NCBI RefSeq assembly: GCF_900111245.1
Contig: NZ_FOGO01000001.1
Location: 806,001-870,000 of the forward strand
Length of the DNA: 64,000 nt
Source of the DNA: Streptomyces qinglanensis
Lineage (GTDB): Bacteria > Actinomycetota > Actinomycetes > Streptomycetales > Streptomycetaceae
Reading direction: 5' to 3'
The first letter of the stretch is position 1. Every line of letters starts with the position of its first letter. The notes below the pieces were generated by a model that saw only the letters and a list, made by a program, of their open reading frames with translations, had not been told where the DNA came from and did no database searches. Position numbers and translations under genes: made by a program. This document shows positions 54,693 to 63,597 of this stretch, piece after piece.

Positions 54693-54945
54693 TTGAAGCC
54701 TCCTCCTCGAAGACGCTGCCCCCTGCGGGCCGTGCTGTCCCCCGTCGTCCACACGTGAGCGTCCCGCATCGGGGCAGGCCCGGGAAGAGGCAGGGGGCAT
54801 GGATGGGACGTATGAGCCACGCGGCGAGTTCCGCGGCACGGGGCGGCCCCGGGGGCTCCGGGCGGCCGGCCCGGCGCCCGCCCCGCCGGCCCGGCACGGG
54901 CGCCGCCCCGGTCCGCCGCCCCACCCGCGCGGAGCGCCGGGTCCC

Positions 54946-56271
54946 TCATCCGTGCTGCCCGCGCATCGCCAGCGCGCGGTGCAGGGCGCGGGCGGCGGCG
55001 TCGGTGAGCGTGGAGATCTGGTCGACGACCACGCGCAGCCGCGCCGTGTCCGGGTCCGCGGCGAGCGCGGCCTCCGCGTACAGGTCCGCGTACTGCGGAT
55101 CCAGCCCCTCCGGCGCCCTGGCCAGCAGCGCCTCGGCCAGTTCGCGGAGGACGACCCGCTGCTCGCGGCGCAACCGCTCCAGGTCGGGCCGCTGCATCAC
55201 ATAGCGGTCGGCGACCGCCTTGAGCACGGCGCACTCCAGCCGCGCGGACTGCGGGACGATCAGTTCGGCCGCGTACCGGGTCAGCGGGCCCGAGCCGTGC
55301 GCGGCCCGGGTCGCGGCCTCGGCGGCCAGGCAGAAGCGCCCGATGAGCTGGCTGGTGGCGTCCTTGAGACGGGCCTGGGCGTGTGCGGTGCCGTCGTAGG
55401 AGTGCGGCCACCAGTCCTGTTCCAGGAGCCGGTCGAGCGCGGCGGCCGGCTCGCCCTCCCCGGCTCCCGGCGCGTAGCGCTCCGCGGCCACCTCGAACAC
55501 GTCGCCGCGCTCGGGGCCGGACCGCAGGATGCGCGGGTCCAGATGCCCGGCCCTGATCCCGTCCTCCAGATCGTGCACCGAGTAGGCCACGTCGTCGGAC
55601 CAGTCCATGACCTGCGCCTCGAAGCAGGTGCGGCCCTCCGGCGCGCCCTTGCGCAGCCAGCCGAAGACCGGAAGGTCGTCCTCGTAGACGCCGAACTTGG
55701 GCGAGGCGGGGTCCTCCGGATGGCCGCCGCGCCGCCACGGGTACTTGGTCGCGGCGTCCAGTGCGGCCCGTGTCGCGTTGAGCCCGACGTAGCCCTGGCC
55801 GTCCAGTTGCGCGGAGAACCGCTTGGGCTCCAGCCGGGTGAGCAGCCGCAGCGACTGCGCGTTGCCCTCGAAGCCGCCCGCCGGTGCGGCGATCTCGTCC
55901 AGCACGGCCTCGCCGTTGTGCCCGAACGGCGGGTGCCCCAGGTCGTGGGCGAGGCAGGCCGTCTCGACCAGGTCGGGGTCGCAGCCCAGCGCGGCACCCA
56001 GCTCCCGGCCCACCTGGGCGCACTCCAGGGAGTGGGTCAGCCGGGTGCGCGGCGTCGCGTCCCAGGCGGGACTGGCGCTGCCCGGCGCGACGAGCTGTGT
56101 CTTGCCCGCCAGCCTGCGCAGCGCCGCGGAGTGCAGAACCCGGGCGCGGTCGCGCTGGAAGGCGGTGCGCCCCGGCCGCTTGTCCGGCTCCGGCACCCAG
56201 CGTTCGAGGTCGGCGGGACCGTAGCGCGGCGCCGCGGGGGCGCCGCCCTCTACCGCGAAGGAGGGTTCCAT
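54946..56271 (-). CDS. dgt: dGTP triphosphohydrolase, HD family
   Basis: 441-residue nucleotidohydrolase. HD metal ligands: His80 (RLTHSLE), His109-Asp110 ([12 protein letters not shown]), later Asp in [16 protein letters not shown]. Cleaves dNTPs, usually dGTP, to nucleoside and triphosphate, controlling pools near the replication genes. The ATG at 56271 is 6 nt after TACGGT, a leaderless start. Confidence 0.95.
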   Translation of the reverse strand: MEPSFAVEGGAPAAPRYGPADLERWVPEPDKRPGRTAFQRDRARVLHSAALRRLAGKTQLVAPGSASPAWDATPRTRLTHSLECAQVGRELGAALGCDPDLVETACLAHDLGHPPFGHNGEAVLDEIAAPAGGFEGNAQSLRLLTRLEPKRFSAQLDGQGYVGLNATRAALDAATKYPWRRGGHPEDPASPKFGVYEDDLPVFGWLRKGAPEGRTCFEAQVMDWSDDVAYSVHDLEDGIRAGHLDPRILRSGPERGDVFEVAAERYAPGAGEGEPAAALDRLLEQDWWPHSYDGTAHAQARLKDATSQLIGRFCLAAEAATRAAHGSGPLTRYAAELIVPQSARLECAVLKAVADRYVMQRPDLERLRREQRVVLRELAEALLARAPEGLDPQYADLYAEAALAADPDTARLRVVVDQISTLTDAAARALHRALAMRGQHG

Positions 56272-56299
56272 ACACCGACCGTAGCCCCAGGGCCCGGGC

Positions 56300-56632
56300 T
56301 CATGGCTGCGGGGAGGGCCGCGTCTCCTCCTCCACCCACCGCAGATAGTCCGCGCTGCCGCGCACCACGGCCGTGGCGATGATCTCCGGCACCTCGTACG
56401 GATGGACCTCGCGCAGGTAGTCCTCCAGCGCGCCGTAGCGGTCGGCGCAGGTCTTGAACAGCACCTGCCACTCGGAGTCCGTCTGCACCGCGCCCTCCCA
56501 CCGGTAGACGGCGGTGACGGGGCCGTTGAGCTGTGCGCACGCCGCCACCCGCCGCGTGATCGCTCCCGCGGCGAGCGTCTGGGCCTGCTCCTGCGAGGCG
56601 GTCGTCGTCAGGACGGTGAGGATCTCGGCCAT
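56300..56632 (-). CDS. cutA: CutA1 divalent-ion tolerance protein
   Basis: 110-residue trimeric CutA family protein with [43 protein letters not shown] and [10 protein letters not shown]. Linked to metal tolerance in E. coli, though its true role is uncertain. The ATG at 56632 lies 6 nt after TAGGCT, leaderless. Confidence 0.95.
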   Translation of the reverse strand: MAEILTVLTTTASQEQAQTLAAGAITRRVAACAQLNGPVTAVYRWEGAVQTDSEWQVLFKTCADRYGALEDYLREVHPYEVPEIIATAVVRGSADYLRWVEEETRPSPQP

Positions 56633-56677
56633 CCGGACAGCCTAGTCACTCCGCGCCGCCGCCCCGCGCGGAGGCGC

Positions 56678-56726
56678 GGCGGAAGCCGACGGCGGAAGCC
56701 GACGGCGGAAGCCGACGGCGGAAGCC
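56678..56726. repeat. 13-bp tandem repeat, 3.8 copies
   Basis: GGCGGAAGCCGAC repeats perfectly at 56678, 56691, 56704 and, cut short, 56717. Degenerate copies follow to about 56770. It lies in the 180-nt divergent gap between cutA and the VOC gene. Confidence 0.9.
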
Positions 56727-56825
56727 CCGAGGGCCGCCAGCGGAGGGGCGGCGGATGCCGACGGCGGAGGCGCCGAGGTCCGAAACGTTCAAGACGGCCG
56801 GGGCGCGGCGCCCTAGCGTGACCGT

Positions 56826-57218
56826 ATGACACCGCGCTTCGACCTCATCGGCATCGTCACCTCCGACATGGCCGCCTCGCTCGCCTTCTACCGGCGACTG
56901 GGCCTCGACATCCCCGCGGACGCGGACGGACAGCCGCACGTGGAGCACGTCGGGCCGGGCGGCGTACGGCTCGCCTGGGACACCGAGGAGGTCGTCCGCT
57001 CCTTCGACCCGGAATGGACGGCTCCGCCGGGCAGCGGCCGGATCGGGCTCGCGTTCCTGTGCGACTCGCCCGCCGAGGTCGACCGGATGTACGGCGAGCT
57101 GACCGGTGCGGGCCACCCGGGCCACCACGCCCCGTGGGACGCCGTGTGGGGGCAGCGCTACGCCGTCGTCCTGGACCCGGACGGCAACGGCGTCGACCTG
57201 TTCGCGCCGAACGACTGA
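56826..57218 (+). CDS. VOC superfamily protein (glyoxalase/dioxygenase-like)
   Basis: 130-residue single vicinal-oxygen-chelate domain: MAASLAFYRRLGLDIP at the N-terminus and YAVVLDPDGNGVDLFAP at the end. Few metal ligands can be named, so resistance or lyase function is undecided. ATG at 56826 is 6 nt after TAGCGT, leaderless. Its last 61 nt overlap the convergent AraC gene. Confidence 0.9.
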   Translation: MTPRFDLIGIVTSDMAASLAFYRRLGLDIPADADGQPHVEHVGPGGVRLAWDTEEVVRSFDPEWTAPPGSGRIGLAFLCDSPAEVDRMYGELTGAGHPGHHAPWDAVWGQRYAVVLDPDGNGVDLFAPND

Positions 57219-57955
57219 CCGGACCGGCGGCCGGCTGCGGGCACCAGCGCGGTCAGCGGAGCGCCCGCCAGGGCGCGGACCTCGCGGGAGAGGTGCGCCT
57301 GATCGGCGTACCCGGCCCGCTGCGCCGCCCCGGCGAGGGCGGTGCCCGACCGGGCCAGGTGCAGCGCCCGCTGCATCCGCAGCACCCGGGAGAGGGTCTT
57401 GGCCCCGTACCCGAACGCGGCGCGGCACCTGCGGTGGAGCTGGCGTTCGCTCAGGCCCACGTCGCGGGCCGTCCCCGCCACCCCGGCCCCCGCGCGCAGC
57501 GCCGCGACGACGGCTTCCTCCTGCGCGGCGGCGCGCCGGTCGGCGGCTGTGCGCTGCGGCGCCGCCAGCCGCTCCGCCGCGACCTCCTCCAGCGCCGCCA
57601 GCGGGTCCCGGGCACCGGCGACCCGCTCGGTCAGCTCCCGCACCCGGCCGGCGGGCCACAGGTCGGCCAGCGGCGTCCGCCGGTCCCGCAGCTCCCATGC
57701 CGGCGGGCCGAAGACCCGCGGGCCGGTGCCCGGCGGCAGCCGCAGGCCGTACGCCGGGAGCCCCGCACGCTCGGTCGCCAGGTGCGCGCGGGTGTCCGGA
57801 CCCGCGACGACCAGTTCACCGTTCCACAGCAGCAGGTCCATGCAGCCGTCCGGCAGCACCCGCCCGATGGTGCCCGGGGGCACGGCGGCACGGGTCCAGC
57901 ACACCGCGCCCCGCAGCCGGGACGTCCGTTCCTCGTACACGGCCCCAGGATGCAC
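57158..57955 (-). CDS. AraC family regulator
   Basis: 265 residues. N-terminal DUF6597-like ligand region (PDGCMDLLLWNGELVVAGPD) and C-terminal AraC double helix-turn-helix (AGTARDVGLSERQLHRRCRAAFGYGAKTL, AGYADQAHLSREVRAL). The last 20 residues are unusual because they are encoded within the opposite VOC gene. GTG at 57955 is chosen; no clear site. Such convergent pairs often mean that it regulates the VOC gene. Confidence 0.85.
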   Translation of the reverse strand: MHPGAVYEERTSRLRGAVCWTRAAVPPGTIGRVLPDGCMDLLLWNGELVVAGPDTRAHLATERAGLPAYGLRLPPGTGPRVFGPPAWELRDRRTPLADLWPAGRVRELTERVAGARDPLAALEEVAAERLAAPQRTAADRRAAAQEEAVVAALRAGAGVAGTARDVGLSERQLHRRCRAAFGYGAKTLSRVLRMQRALHLARSGTALAGAAQRAGYADQAHLSREVRALAGAPLTALVPAAGRRSGQSFGANRSTPLPSGSRTTA

Positions 57956-58010
57956 CCGGCCACCGACAGTCCGGCCGCCCGGCGCGGCGGAGCGCCACCG
58001 GGGCCGGGGC

Positions 58011-59045
58011 TCAGTCCGGGGCGCCTCCCGCCAGGTACGCCGTGGGGCTGACGCCGCGCAGCCGCTTGAAGGCCGCGCTCAGTGCGAAACCGTCCCCGTA
58101 GCCCACCCGGCGGGCGACGGCACCCAGCGTCGCGCCCCGCTCCCGCAGCAGCCGGGCCGCCAGGTCGATGCGCCACTGCGCGAGGTAGGACATGGGCGGC
58201 TCGCCGACCAGTTCGGAGAAGCGGCGGGCGAGGCTCGCGCGGGACACCCCGGCCCCGGCCGCGAGCGCCGCCACGGTCCAGGCGTGTCCGGGCTGCTCGT
58301 GCAGCAGCCGCAGCGCCACCCCCACCACCGGGTCGCTCTGTGCGCGGTACCAGGCGGGCGCGTCCGCCTCGGGCCGCGCGAACCAGGCGCGCAGCACGGA
58401 GACCAGCAGCAGGTCCAGCAGCCGGTCGAGCACCATCTGCTGCCCCGGCGCGTCCTTGACGACCTCCGCGGCGACCAGCCGCATCAGGTCCGCGTCCCAC
58501 TCGGCCGCGTCCAGGACCAGCACCGGCGGCAGCGCGTCCAGCAGCCGGGCACTGAGGTCGCCGTGCAACTGGTAGTTGCCGCTCAGCAGGACGGCGGGAT
58601 CGTCCGGGCTGCGGCCCCAGGTGCGCACCCCCAGCGCGAGCTCCTCGCACATGTCGGTCCCGTCCACGGTGGTGCAGCAGTCACCCGGCTGGATCAGCAG
58701 CCCCGGTTCGGTCTCCGGATCGTCGGCGAGCACGTAGGGAGCCGGTCCGCGCAGCACCGCCACATCGCCGGGCTCCAGCCGCACCGGCTCCGGCGCCTCG
58801 GAGTGCCGGACCCAGCCGGTGCCGCGCAGCATGGACGCCAGCGCCAGCGGCGCACCGTCCTGCACCCGTACGCCCCACGGCGGTGCGAGCACCGCCCGGT
58901 GGAACAGTCCGCCGCGCGCCCGGGCGCCGCCGAGCACGTCCGTCAGCGCCTCGGTCAGCCCGTCGGTGCCCCGCGTCCGCCACGCCCCCGCGGCCCGGCC
59001 GGACCGCCCGTCCTGTTCGGCGCCCCGCGCCGCCGCCGTTGTCAC
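58011..59045 (-). CDS. AraC family regulator with cupin sensor
   Basis: 344 residues. Cupin_6-type sensor (about 35-205; APPWGVRVQDG, EPGDVAVLRG) with a Cys-Cys in QPGDCCTTV, and a C-terminal helix-turn-helix pair (AALAAGAGVSRASLARRFSELVG, VARRVGYGDGFALSAAFKR). GTG at 59045 is 6 nt after TAGGCT, leaderless. It is divergent from the NmrA-like gene, which is the probable target. Confidence 0.93.
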   Translation of the reverse strand: MTTAAARGAEQDGRSGRAAGAWRTRGTDGLTEALTDVLGGARARGGLFHRAVLAPPWGVRVQDGAPLALASMLRGTGWVRHSEAPEPVRLEPGDVAVLRGPAPYVLADDPETEPGLLIQPGDCCTTVDGTDMCEELALGVRTWGRSPDDPAVLLSGNYQLHGDLSARLLDALPPVLVLDAAEWDADLMRLVAAEVVKDAPGQQMVLDRLLDLLLVSVLRAWFARPEADAPAWYRAQSDPVVGVALRLLHEQPGHAWTVAALAAGAGVSRASLARRFSELVGEPPMSYLAQWRIDLAARLLRERGATLGAVARRVGYGDGFALSAAFKRLRGVSPTAYLAGGAPD

Positions 59046-59125
59046 GGCAGCAGCCTAGACGCAGGGACATGCGGCTGAGCCGCTGGACGATGTCGTCGGG
59101 GGCCCGCACGGCGTTGGCTTGCGGC

Positions 59126-59989
59126 ATGACACAGCAGAAGAACGAGAAGGCGGCGGAGCGGCAACACGCACAGGACCCGGTCCTGGTGCTGTGCGGCACC
59201 GGCAAGAACGGCTCCCGGGTCGTCGAGCAACTGCACGCACGCGGCTGTCCGGTGCGCGTGGGCTCCCGCACCGGAGAGCCGCCGTTCGACTGGGAGGACC
59301 CCGGTACCTGGGACGCCGCGCTGGCGGGGGTGGGCGCCGTTTTCGTCGTCTGCCAGCCGGACGTGGGCGCCCCGGGCGTCGCCGATGCGGTGCGGGCGTT
59401 CGGCGCACGCGCGGCGGCGGCCGGAGTGCGGCGGCTGGTGCTGCTCTCGGCGCGCGGCGAGGACCTCGCACTCCCGGCCGAGCGGGCGGTCCGGGACGCG
59501 GGCACGGAGTGGACGATCCTGCGCACGAGCTGGTTCTTCCAGAACTTCAGCGAGGGCGTCTTCCTGCCGTCCGTGCTGGAGGGCGAACTCCCGTTCCCGG
59601 CCGGAGAGGTACGCGAACCGTTCATCGACGCGGACGACATCGCGGAGGTGGCCGCCGCCGCACTGACCGAGGAGGGCCACCACGCGCGCGTGCACGAGCT
59701 GACCGGACCGCGCCTGCTCACCTTCGGGGAGGCGGCGGCGGAGGTGGCCGCGGCCGGCGGCCCCGCGGTGCGGTACGTGCCCGTGGCGCTGCGGGAGTAC
59801 GCCGAAGAGCTGGCCGGGCAGGGGCTGCCGCCGGAGCTGGTGGCCTTCCTGGGCGAACTGTTCGCACAACTGCTGGACGGACGCAACGCCTCCGTCACGG
59901 ACGGCGTACAGCAGGTGCTGGGCCGCCCGGCACGGGACGTCCGCGACGCCGCCCGCGAGGCGGCGCGGCGGGGGGCGTGGCGGGCCTGA
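59126..59989 (+). CDS. NmrA-like NAD(P)H-binding protein
   Basis: 287-residue Rossmann protein of the atypical SDR/NmrA group. Nucleotide loop VLVLCGTGKNGSRVVEQL (residues 19-36), VFVVCQP, RRLVLLSARGED and WTILRTSWFFQNFSEG blocks. The usual Tyr-x-x-x-Lys is missing, as in sensor-type or quinone-reductase-type members. ATG at 59126 with TTGGCT 6 nt upstream. Divergent from the AraC gene. Confidence 0.88.
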   Translation: MTQQKNEKAAERQHAQDPVLVLCGTGKNGSRVVEQLHARGCPVRVGSRTGEPPFDWEDPGTWDAALAGVGAVFVVCQPDVGAPGVADAVRAFGARAAAAGVRRLVLLSARGEDLALPAERAVRDAGTEWTILRTSWFFQNFSEGVFLPSVLEGELPFPAGEVREPFIDADDIAEVAAAALTEEGHHARVHELTGPRLLTFGEAAAEVAAAGGPAVRYVPVALREYAEELAGQGLPPELVAFLGELFAQLLDGRNASVTDGVQQVLGRPARDVRDAAREAARRGAWRA

Positions 59990-60150
59990 GGACGCGCTCC
60001 CGGCGCACTGCGGATGCGCACCGGGTGGGACGGCGCGGGCGCGGGGCGGCGCGGGCGCGGCGCCCCGGGCGGCGGCCCCGGAGCGGCGAATCCGCTGTGG
60101 CCCGCGAGTGGCCCGGTTGCGTCGCGTGCCGTGCGGGGCACGATGGACGC

Positions 60151-60474
60151 ATGGACGATGTGACCGCTCTGGCAGCCGAGCACCTGGCGCTGGCACGGAA
60201 AGACCCGCACGGCCGCAGCGCGTATCTCTTCCTGCACGACGGGCCCCTGCGGCAGTCCGTCATCGCGCTGACGGAGGGGTCGTCGCTGGAGGAGCACAAC
60301 ACACCGCCCGCGGCGAGCGTCCACGTCCTCCAGGGCCGCATCCGGCTCACCGAGGGCACCGCCGACCAGGACGTCGCCGCCGGGCAGATCCAGCGGGTTC
60401 CGCACCTGCGGCACGGCGTTCTCGCGCTGGAGGACACCGTGTTCGTCCTGACGGCGGTGACGGGTACCGACTGA
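60151..60474 (+). CDS. Small cupin protein
   Basis: 107-residue cupin: EEHNTPPAASVHVLQGRIRLTEG (motif 1) and GQIQRVPHLRHGVLALED (motif 2). Metal-binding residues partly conserved. ATG at 60151 with CACGAT 6 nt upstream, possibly leaderless. Enzymatic role unknown. It converges with aroQ with only 21 nt between stops. Confidence 0.82.
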   Translation: MDDVTALAAEHLALARKDPHGRSAYLFLHDGPLRQSVIALTEGSSLEEHNTPPAASVHVLQGRIRLTEGTADQDVAAGQIQRVPHLRHGVLALEDTVFVLTAVTGTD

Positions 60475-60495
60475 GCGGCGGCTCACGGGCAGCGC

Positions 60496-61002
60496 TCAGA
60501 CGCCGTCCGCTGCGCCCCACTCCGCGATGCGGTGCAGTACGGAGCGCAGCGCCAGCTCGTAGCCGAAGACGCCGTGCCCGGAGACCATGCCCTGGCACAC
60601 CGGTGCGGTGACCGAGGTGTGCCGGAAGGATTCGCGGGCGTGCACGTTGGAGATGTGCACCTCCACGCAGGGGATGCCGAGCGAGGCCACCACCTCGACG
60701 GCGTCCCGCAGCGCGTAGCTGTAGTGCGCGTAGGCGCCGGGATTGAAGACGATGCCGCTGTCGCCGCTCCGGGTGGCGTGGATCAGGTCGATCAGCGCTC
60801 CCTCGCTGTTGCTCTGCGCACAGCGCACCTCGGCACCCAGTTCGGCGCCGAGCGCCGTGACCCGCTCCTCGACGTCCCGCAGGGTGGTGCTGCCGTAGGT
60901 CGCCCGGTCGCGTTCGCCGAGCAGGTTGAGGTTGGGGCCGTGCAGGAGCAGCACACGCGGCCTCGTGGCGGGGGACCCGGCTGCGGGGGGATTGGCGTTC
61001 AT
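60496..61002 (-). CDS. aroQ: Type II 3-dehydroquinate dehydratase
   Basis: 168-residue shikimate-pathway enzyme. Motifs: LHGPNLNLLGERDRATYG (catalytic Tyr), QSNSEGALIDLIH, FNPGAYAHYSYALRDA and EVHISNVHARESFRHTS (catalytic His, Arg). Forms dodecamers in this family. ATG at 61002 lies 6 nt after TAGGCT, leaderless; a 36-bp palindrome overlaps its -35 region. Other shikimate genes are not here. Confidence 0.95.
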   Translation of the reverse strand: MNANPPAAGSPATRPRVLLLHGPNLNLLGERDRATYGSTTLRDVEERVTALGAELGAEVRCAQSNSEGALIDLIHATRSGDSGIVFNPGAYAHYSYALRDAVEVVASLGIPCVEVHISNVHARESFRHTSVTAPVCQGMVSGHGVFGYELALRSVLHRIAEWGAADGV

Positions 61003-61015
61003 GGGGGCAGCCTAG

Positions 61016-61051
61016 AGCCCGGCGGCCGGGGCGCGCCCCGGCCGCCGGGCT
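61016..61051. other. 36-bp perfect palindrome in the aroQ/SDR divergent region
   Basis: Sixteen bases (61016-61031) on each side of CGCG are exact mirror images. It begins 2 nt upstream of the aroQ -10 box (TAGGCT, 61014-61009), so it covers the -35 region. Position excludes an ordinary terminator. Confidence 0.8.
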
Positions 61052-61188
61052 GCAGGCTGCGGGCACCGGCGGGGCACCGTGGGGCACGGCAGGGGACCAG
61101 TCGTGGCGCGGCTGACCTCGACCGTCCGGGGGCCTGCCGTTAGCCTCCACAGGAGAGAGTCGCTGAGCGAGCGAGGAGCAGGCGGGCG

Positions 61189-62109
61189 ATGGGCTGGACA
61201 GCGCGGAACATTCCGGACCAGAGCGGCCGTACGGCGGTCGTGACCGGCGCCAACAGCGGGCTCGGCTTCGTGACGGCCCGGGAGCTGGCACGGCGCGGAG
61301 CGCGGGTGGTGCTCGCCTGCCGGGACGAGGAGCGCGGCGACCGGGCCCGGGACGCGCTCGTGCAGGAGCTGCCCGAGGCCGGACCGCGCACCGAACTGCG
61401 CCGGCTCGATCTGGGCGACCTGGCGTCGGTGCGTGCTTTCGCCAAGGAGCTGCCGGACGAGCGGGTGGACCTCCTGGTCAACAACGCGGGAGTGATGGCG
61501 CTGCCCTACGGCCGGACGGCGGACGGCTTCGAGCGGCAATTCGGCGTCAACCACCTGGGCCATTTCGCTCTCACCGGGCTGCTGCTGGAGCGGCTGCTGG
61601 CGGCCTCGGCACCCCGCGTCGTGACGCTGTCCAGCGGGCTGCACGCACTGGCCAACATCGACATCGCGGACCTCAACAGCGAGCATTCCTACCGGCGCTG
61701 GATCGCCTACAGCCGGTCCAAGACCGCCAATCTGCTCTTCACCCACGAGCTGGCCCGGCTGTGCGCCGGCACCCCGCTGGTCGCCGCGGCCGCGCACCCC
61801 GGCTACGCGGCCACCAACCTGCAGACCGCCGGAGCCCGCATGGAGGGCCGGAAGACCACCGAGCGGGTGATGGCGCTGGGCACCCGCGTCCTGGGGCAGT
61901 CCGCCGACGCGGGCGCGCTGCCGACGCTGTACGCGGCGACCGCGCCCGGGGTGGCGCCGGACTCCTTCACGGGGCCGAGGCTGCTGGGCTGGCGCGGTGC
62001 TCCGGCGCCGTCCTGGCGCGCGCCCTGGACCCTCAGCGACGTGGCGGCCGAGCGGCTGTGGGCGGCCTCCGAGCAGTTGACGGGGGTCACCTACGGGGTC
62101 CCCGCATGA
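61189..62109 (+). CDS. Short-chain dehydrogenase/reductase (retinol-dehydrogenase-like)
   Basis: 306-residue SDR. Cofactor loop VVTGANSGLGFVTARELA (residues 17-34), NNAGVM, catalytic Ser in TLSSGLH and Tyr-x-x-x-Lys in YSRSK, followed by HPGYAATNL. Group similar to retinol dehydrogenases/protochlorophyllide reductase. ATG at 61189 with GAGGAGCAGG. Its TGA overlaps the ATG of the next response regulator (ATGA). Confidence 0.94.
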   Translation: MGWTARNIPDQSGRTAVVTGANSGLGFVTARELARRGARVVLACRDEERGDRARDALVQELPEAGPRTELRRLDLGDLASVRAFAKELPDERVDLLVNNAGVMALPYGRTADGFERQFGVNHLGHFALTGLLLERLLAASAPRVVTLSSGLHALANIDIADLNSEHSYRRWIAYSRSKTANLLFTHELARLCAGTPLVAAAAHPGYAATNLQTAGARMEGRKTTERVMALGTRVLGQSADAGALPTLYAATAPGVAPDSFTGPRLLGWRGAPAPSWRAPWTLSDVAAERLWAASEQLTGVTYGVPA

Positions 62110-62864
62110 TCCGGGTGGTCGTGGTCGACGACGACTTCATGGTGGCCCGGCTGCACAGCACCCTGGTCTCCCGGGTGCCCGGGTTCGAGGTCGTCGCGGT
62201 GGCGCACAACGGCGCGGAGGCGCTCGCCCTGGTGCGCGACACCGCACCGGACCTGGTGCTGCTGGACCTGTATCTGCCCGACTTCAGCGGGCTGGAGGTG
62301 TTGCAGCAGTTGCGCGGCGACGGCGCGCCGGGCGGCGGCCCGGACGTGCTGGTGATCACGGCGGCGCGGGACGCGGCGAGCGTGCGGGCCGCACGGCACG
62401 GCGGGGCCGTGCAGTACGTCGTCAAGCCGTTCGAAGGGCGGCTGCTGAGCGAGCGGCTGGAGCGGTACGCGCGGGAGCGGCAGGACCTGGAGTCGCTGAC
62501 GGCCCCCGGCCAGGAGGAGCTGGACCGGGTCTTCTCCGGTCTCTCCGGCGGCGGTGCGGACGCGGCGTCCCCGGGAGCCGCCGCGGCAGGCAGCGCGCAG
62601 TCTCCGCGGGGCGCCGGCGTCGCCGTCCGGGCGCAAGCGCTGCCCAAGGGACTGACCGAGCAGACCGCGGCCCTGGTCCGCGCGGCCCTCCGGGCGGGTC
62701 AGCGGGCGACGGGTGTGTCGGCCTCGGAGTGCGCCGAGCACAGCGGCCTGTCCCGGGTGAGCGCCCGGCGCTATCTGGAGCACTTCGTGGCGACCGGGGC
62801 CGCGCGGGTCACCCTGCGGTACGGCACCACGGGCCGCCCCGAACGCCGCTACCACCGGATGTGA
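62106..62864 (+). CDS. Orphan response regulator, CitB/DcuR type
   Basis: 252 residues. Receiver domain (1-125): acidic DDD at 8-10, phospho-acceptor Asp54 in LLDLYLPD, Lys in VVKPFEG. An Ala/Gly linker leads to a helix-turn-helix (TGVSASECAEHSGLSRVSARRYLEHF). In the CitB/DcuR family the kinase is normally adjacent; here none is. Four-nt overlap with the SDR gene shows coupling instead. Confidence 0.93.
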   Translation: MIRVVVVDDDFMVARLHSTLVSRVPGFEVVAVAHNGAEALALVRDTAPDLVLLDLYLPDFSGLEVLQQLRGDGAPGGGPDVLVITAARDAASVRAARHGGAVQYVVKPFEGRLLSERLERYARERQDLESLTAPGQEELDRVFSGLSGGGADAASPGAAAAGSAQSPRGAGVAVRAQALPKGLTEQTAALVRAALRAGQRATGVSASECAEHSGLSRVSARRYLEHFVATGAARVTLRYGTTGRPERRYHRM

Positions 62865-62897
62865 GGTGCGGCGCGGCGGGCCGTTCGGCGTCGCGGG

Positions 62898-63377
62898 TCA
62901 GACCTTGGTGAAGCACATGGTGTGGTCGCCGCCGCGGTTGCTGGAGTACTGGATGCCGTAGTCGTACTGGGCCGGGCACTCCTTGTCCGGTCCGAAGAGG
63001 CGCTGCCCCGTCTTGTACTCGGCCTCCGGTGAACCGCAGTCGACGATGGTGGGCAGCGGGTCGTCGTCGGTGCCCTCGATCTTCACGCAGTCGCCCTGCT
63101 GCGGGTCGTGCGTCTTCTGCTCCTCGATCCGCGCGGACTCCGACGCCTCCGCCTTGGCCTTCCCGCCGTTGGGATCGGTGTTGTAGTCGTACACGTACCA
63201 GCCGACCCCGCCGAACACCGCCAGGACGACGACGGCGGCGATCAGGCCGCGCAGCGGGCCGCCCTGCTGGGGGCGCTGCGGGCCGCGAGGCGGCGGGGGA
63301 CCCTGGGGCTGCTGGTACTGCGGCGGAGGGCCCTGGGGCTGCTGGTACTGGTACTGGTACGGCGGTGGTGCGGACAT
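62898..63377 (-). CDS. LppU/SCO3897-like single-pass membrane protein
   Basis: 159 residues. A Pro/Gln/Tyr-rich cytoplasmic tail with PQGPPPQYQQ repeats, one membrane helix (about 43-63), then an outer domain with four cysteines (GDCVKI, VDCGSP, KECPAQ, MCFTKV). This layout fits the LppU/SCO3897 family. ATG at 63377 with GGGGGAA upstream. Function unknown. Confidence 0.8.
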   Translation of the reverse strand: MSAPPPYQYQYQQPQGPPPQYQQPQGPPPPRGPQRPQQGGPLRGLIAAVVVLAVFGGVGWYVYDYNTDPNGGKAKAEASESARIEEQKTHDPQQGDCVKIEGTDDDPLPTIVDCGSPEAEYKTGQRLFGPDKECPAQYDYGIQYSSNRGGDHTMCFTKV

Positions 63378-63506
63378 GGGCGTTCCCCCGTTGGAGTGAT
63401 GACCTAACGCGCGCTGACGCGCACTTGCCGGCCTTACTGTATGGCCACTGGCGCGCGTCCGGGCACCGCCCCCGCTCTCGCCCGACAGCAATGTCTCCGT
63501 CCGGCG

Positions 63507-63537
63507 TTGCGTTGACGCCGACGTCAACCCCTAGCGT
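63507..63537 (+). promoter_or_regulatory. MerR-type promoter with 19-bp spacer and dyad
   Basis: TTGCGT (63507-63512), 19-nt spacer, TAGCGT (63532-63537). The perfect dyad GTTGACGCCGACGTCAAC (63511-63528) lies between. Upstream of the MerR gene at 63598, so autoregulation is likely. Confidence 0.8.
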
Positions 63538-63597
63538 GCCGAGCGCCGTACGGGAGCACGGCGGAAACCGGCGGAGAGCACGCGGAGAGGAGTCCCG

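Noticed and set aside
60143..60163. ATG at 60143 as start of the cupin gene
   Set aside because: In that frame a stop codon follows within seven codons.
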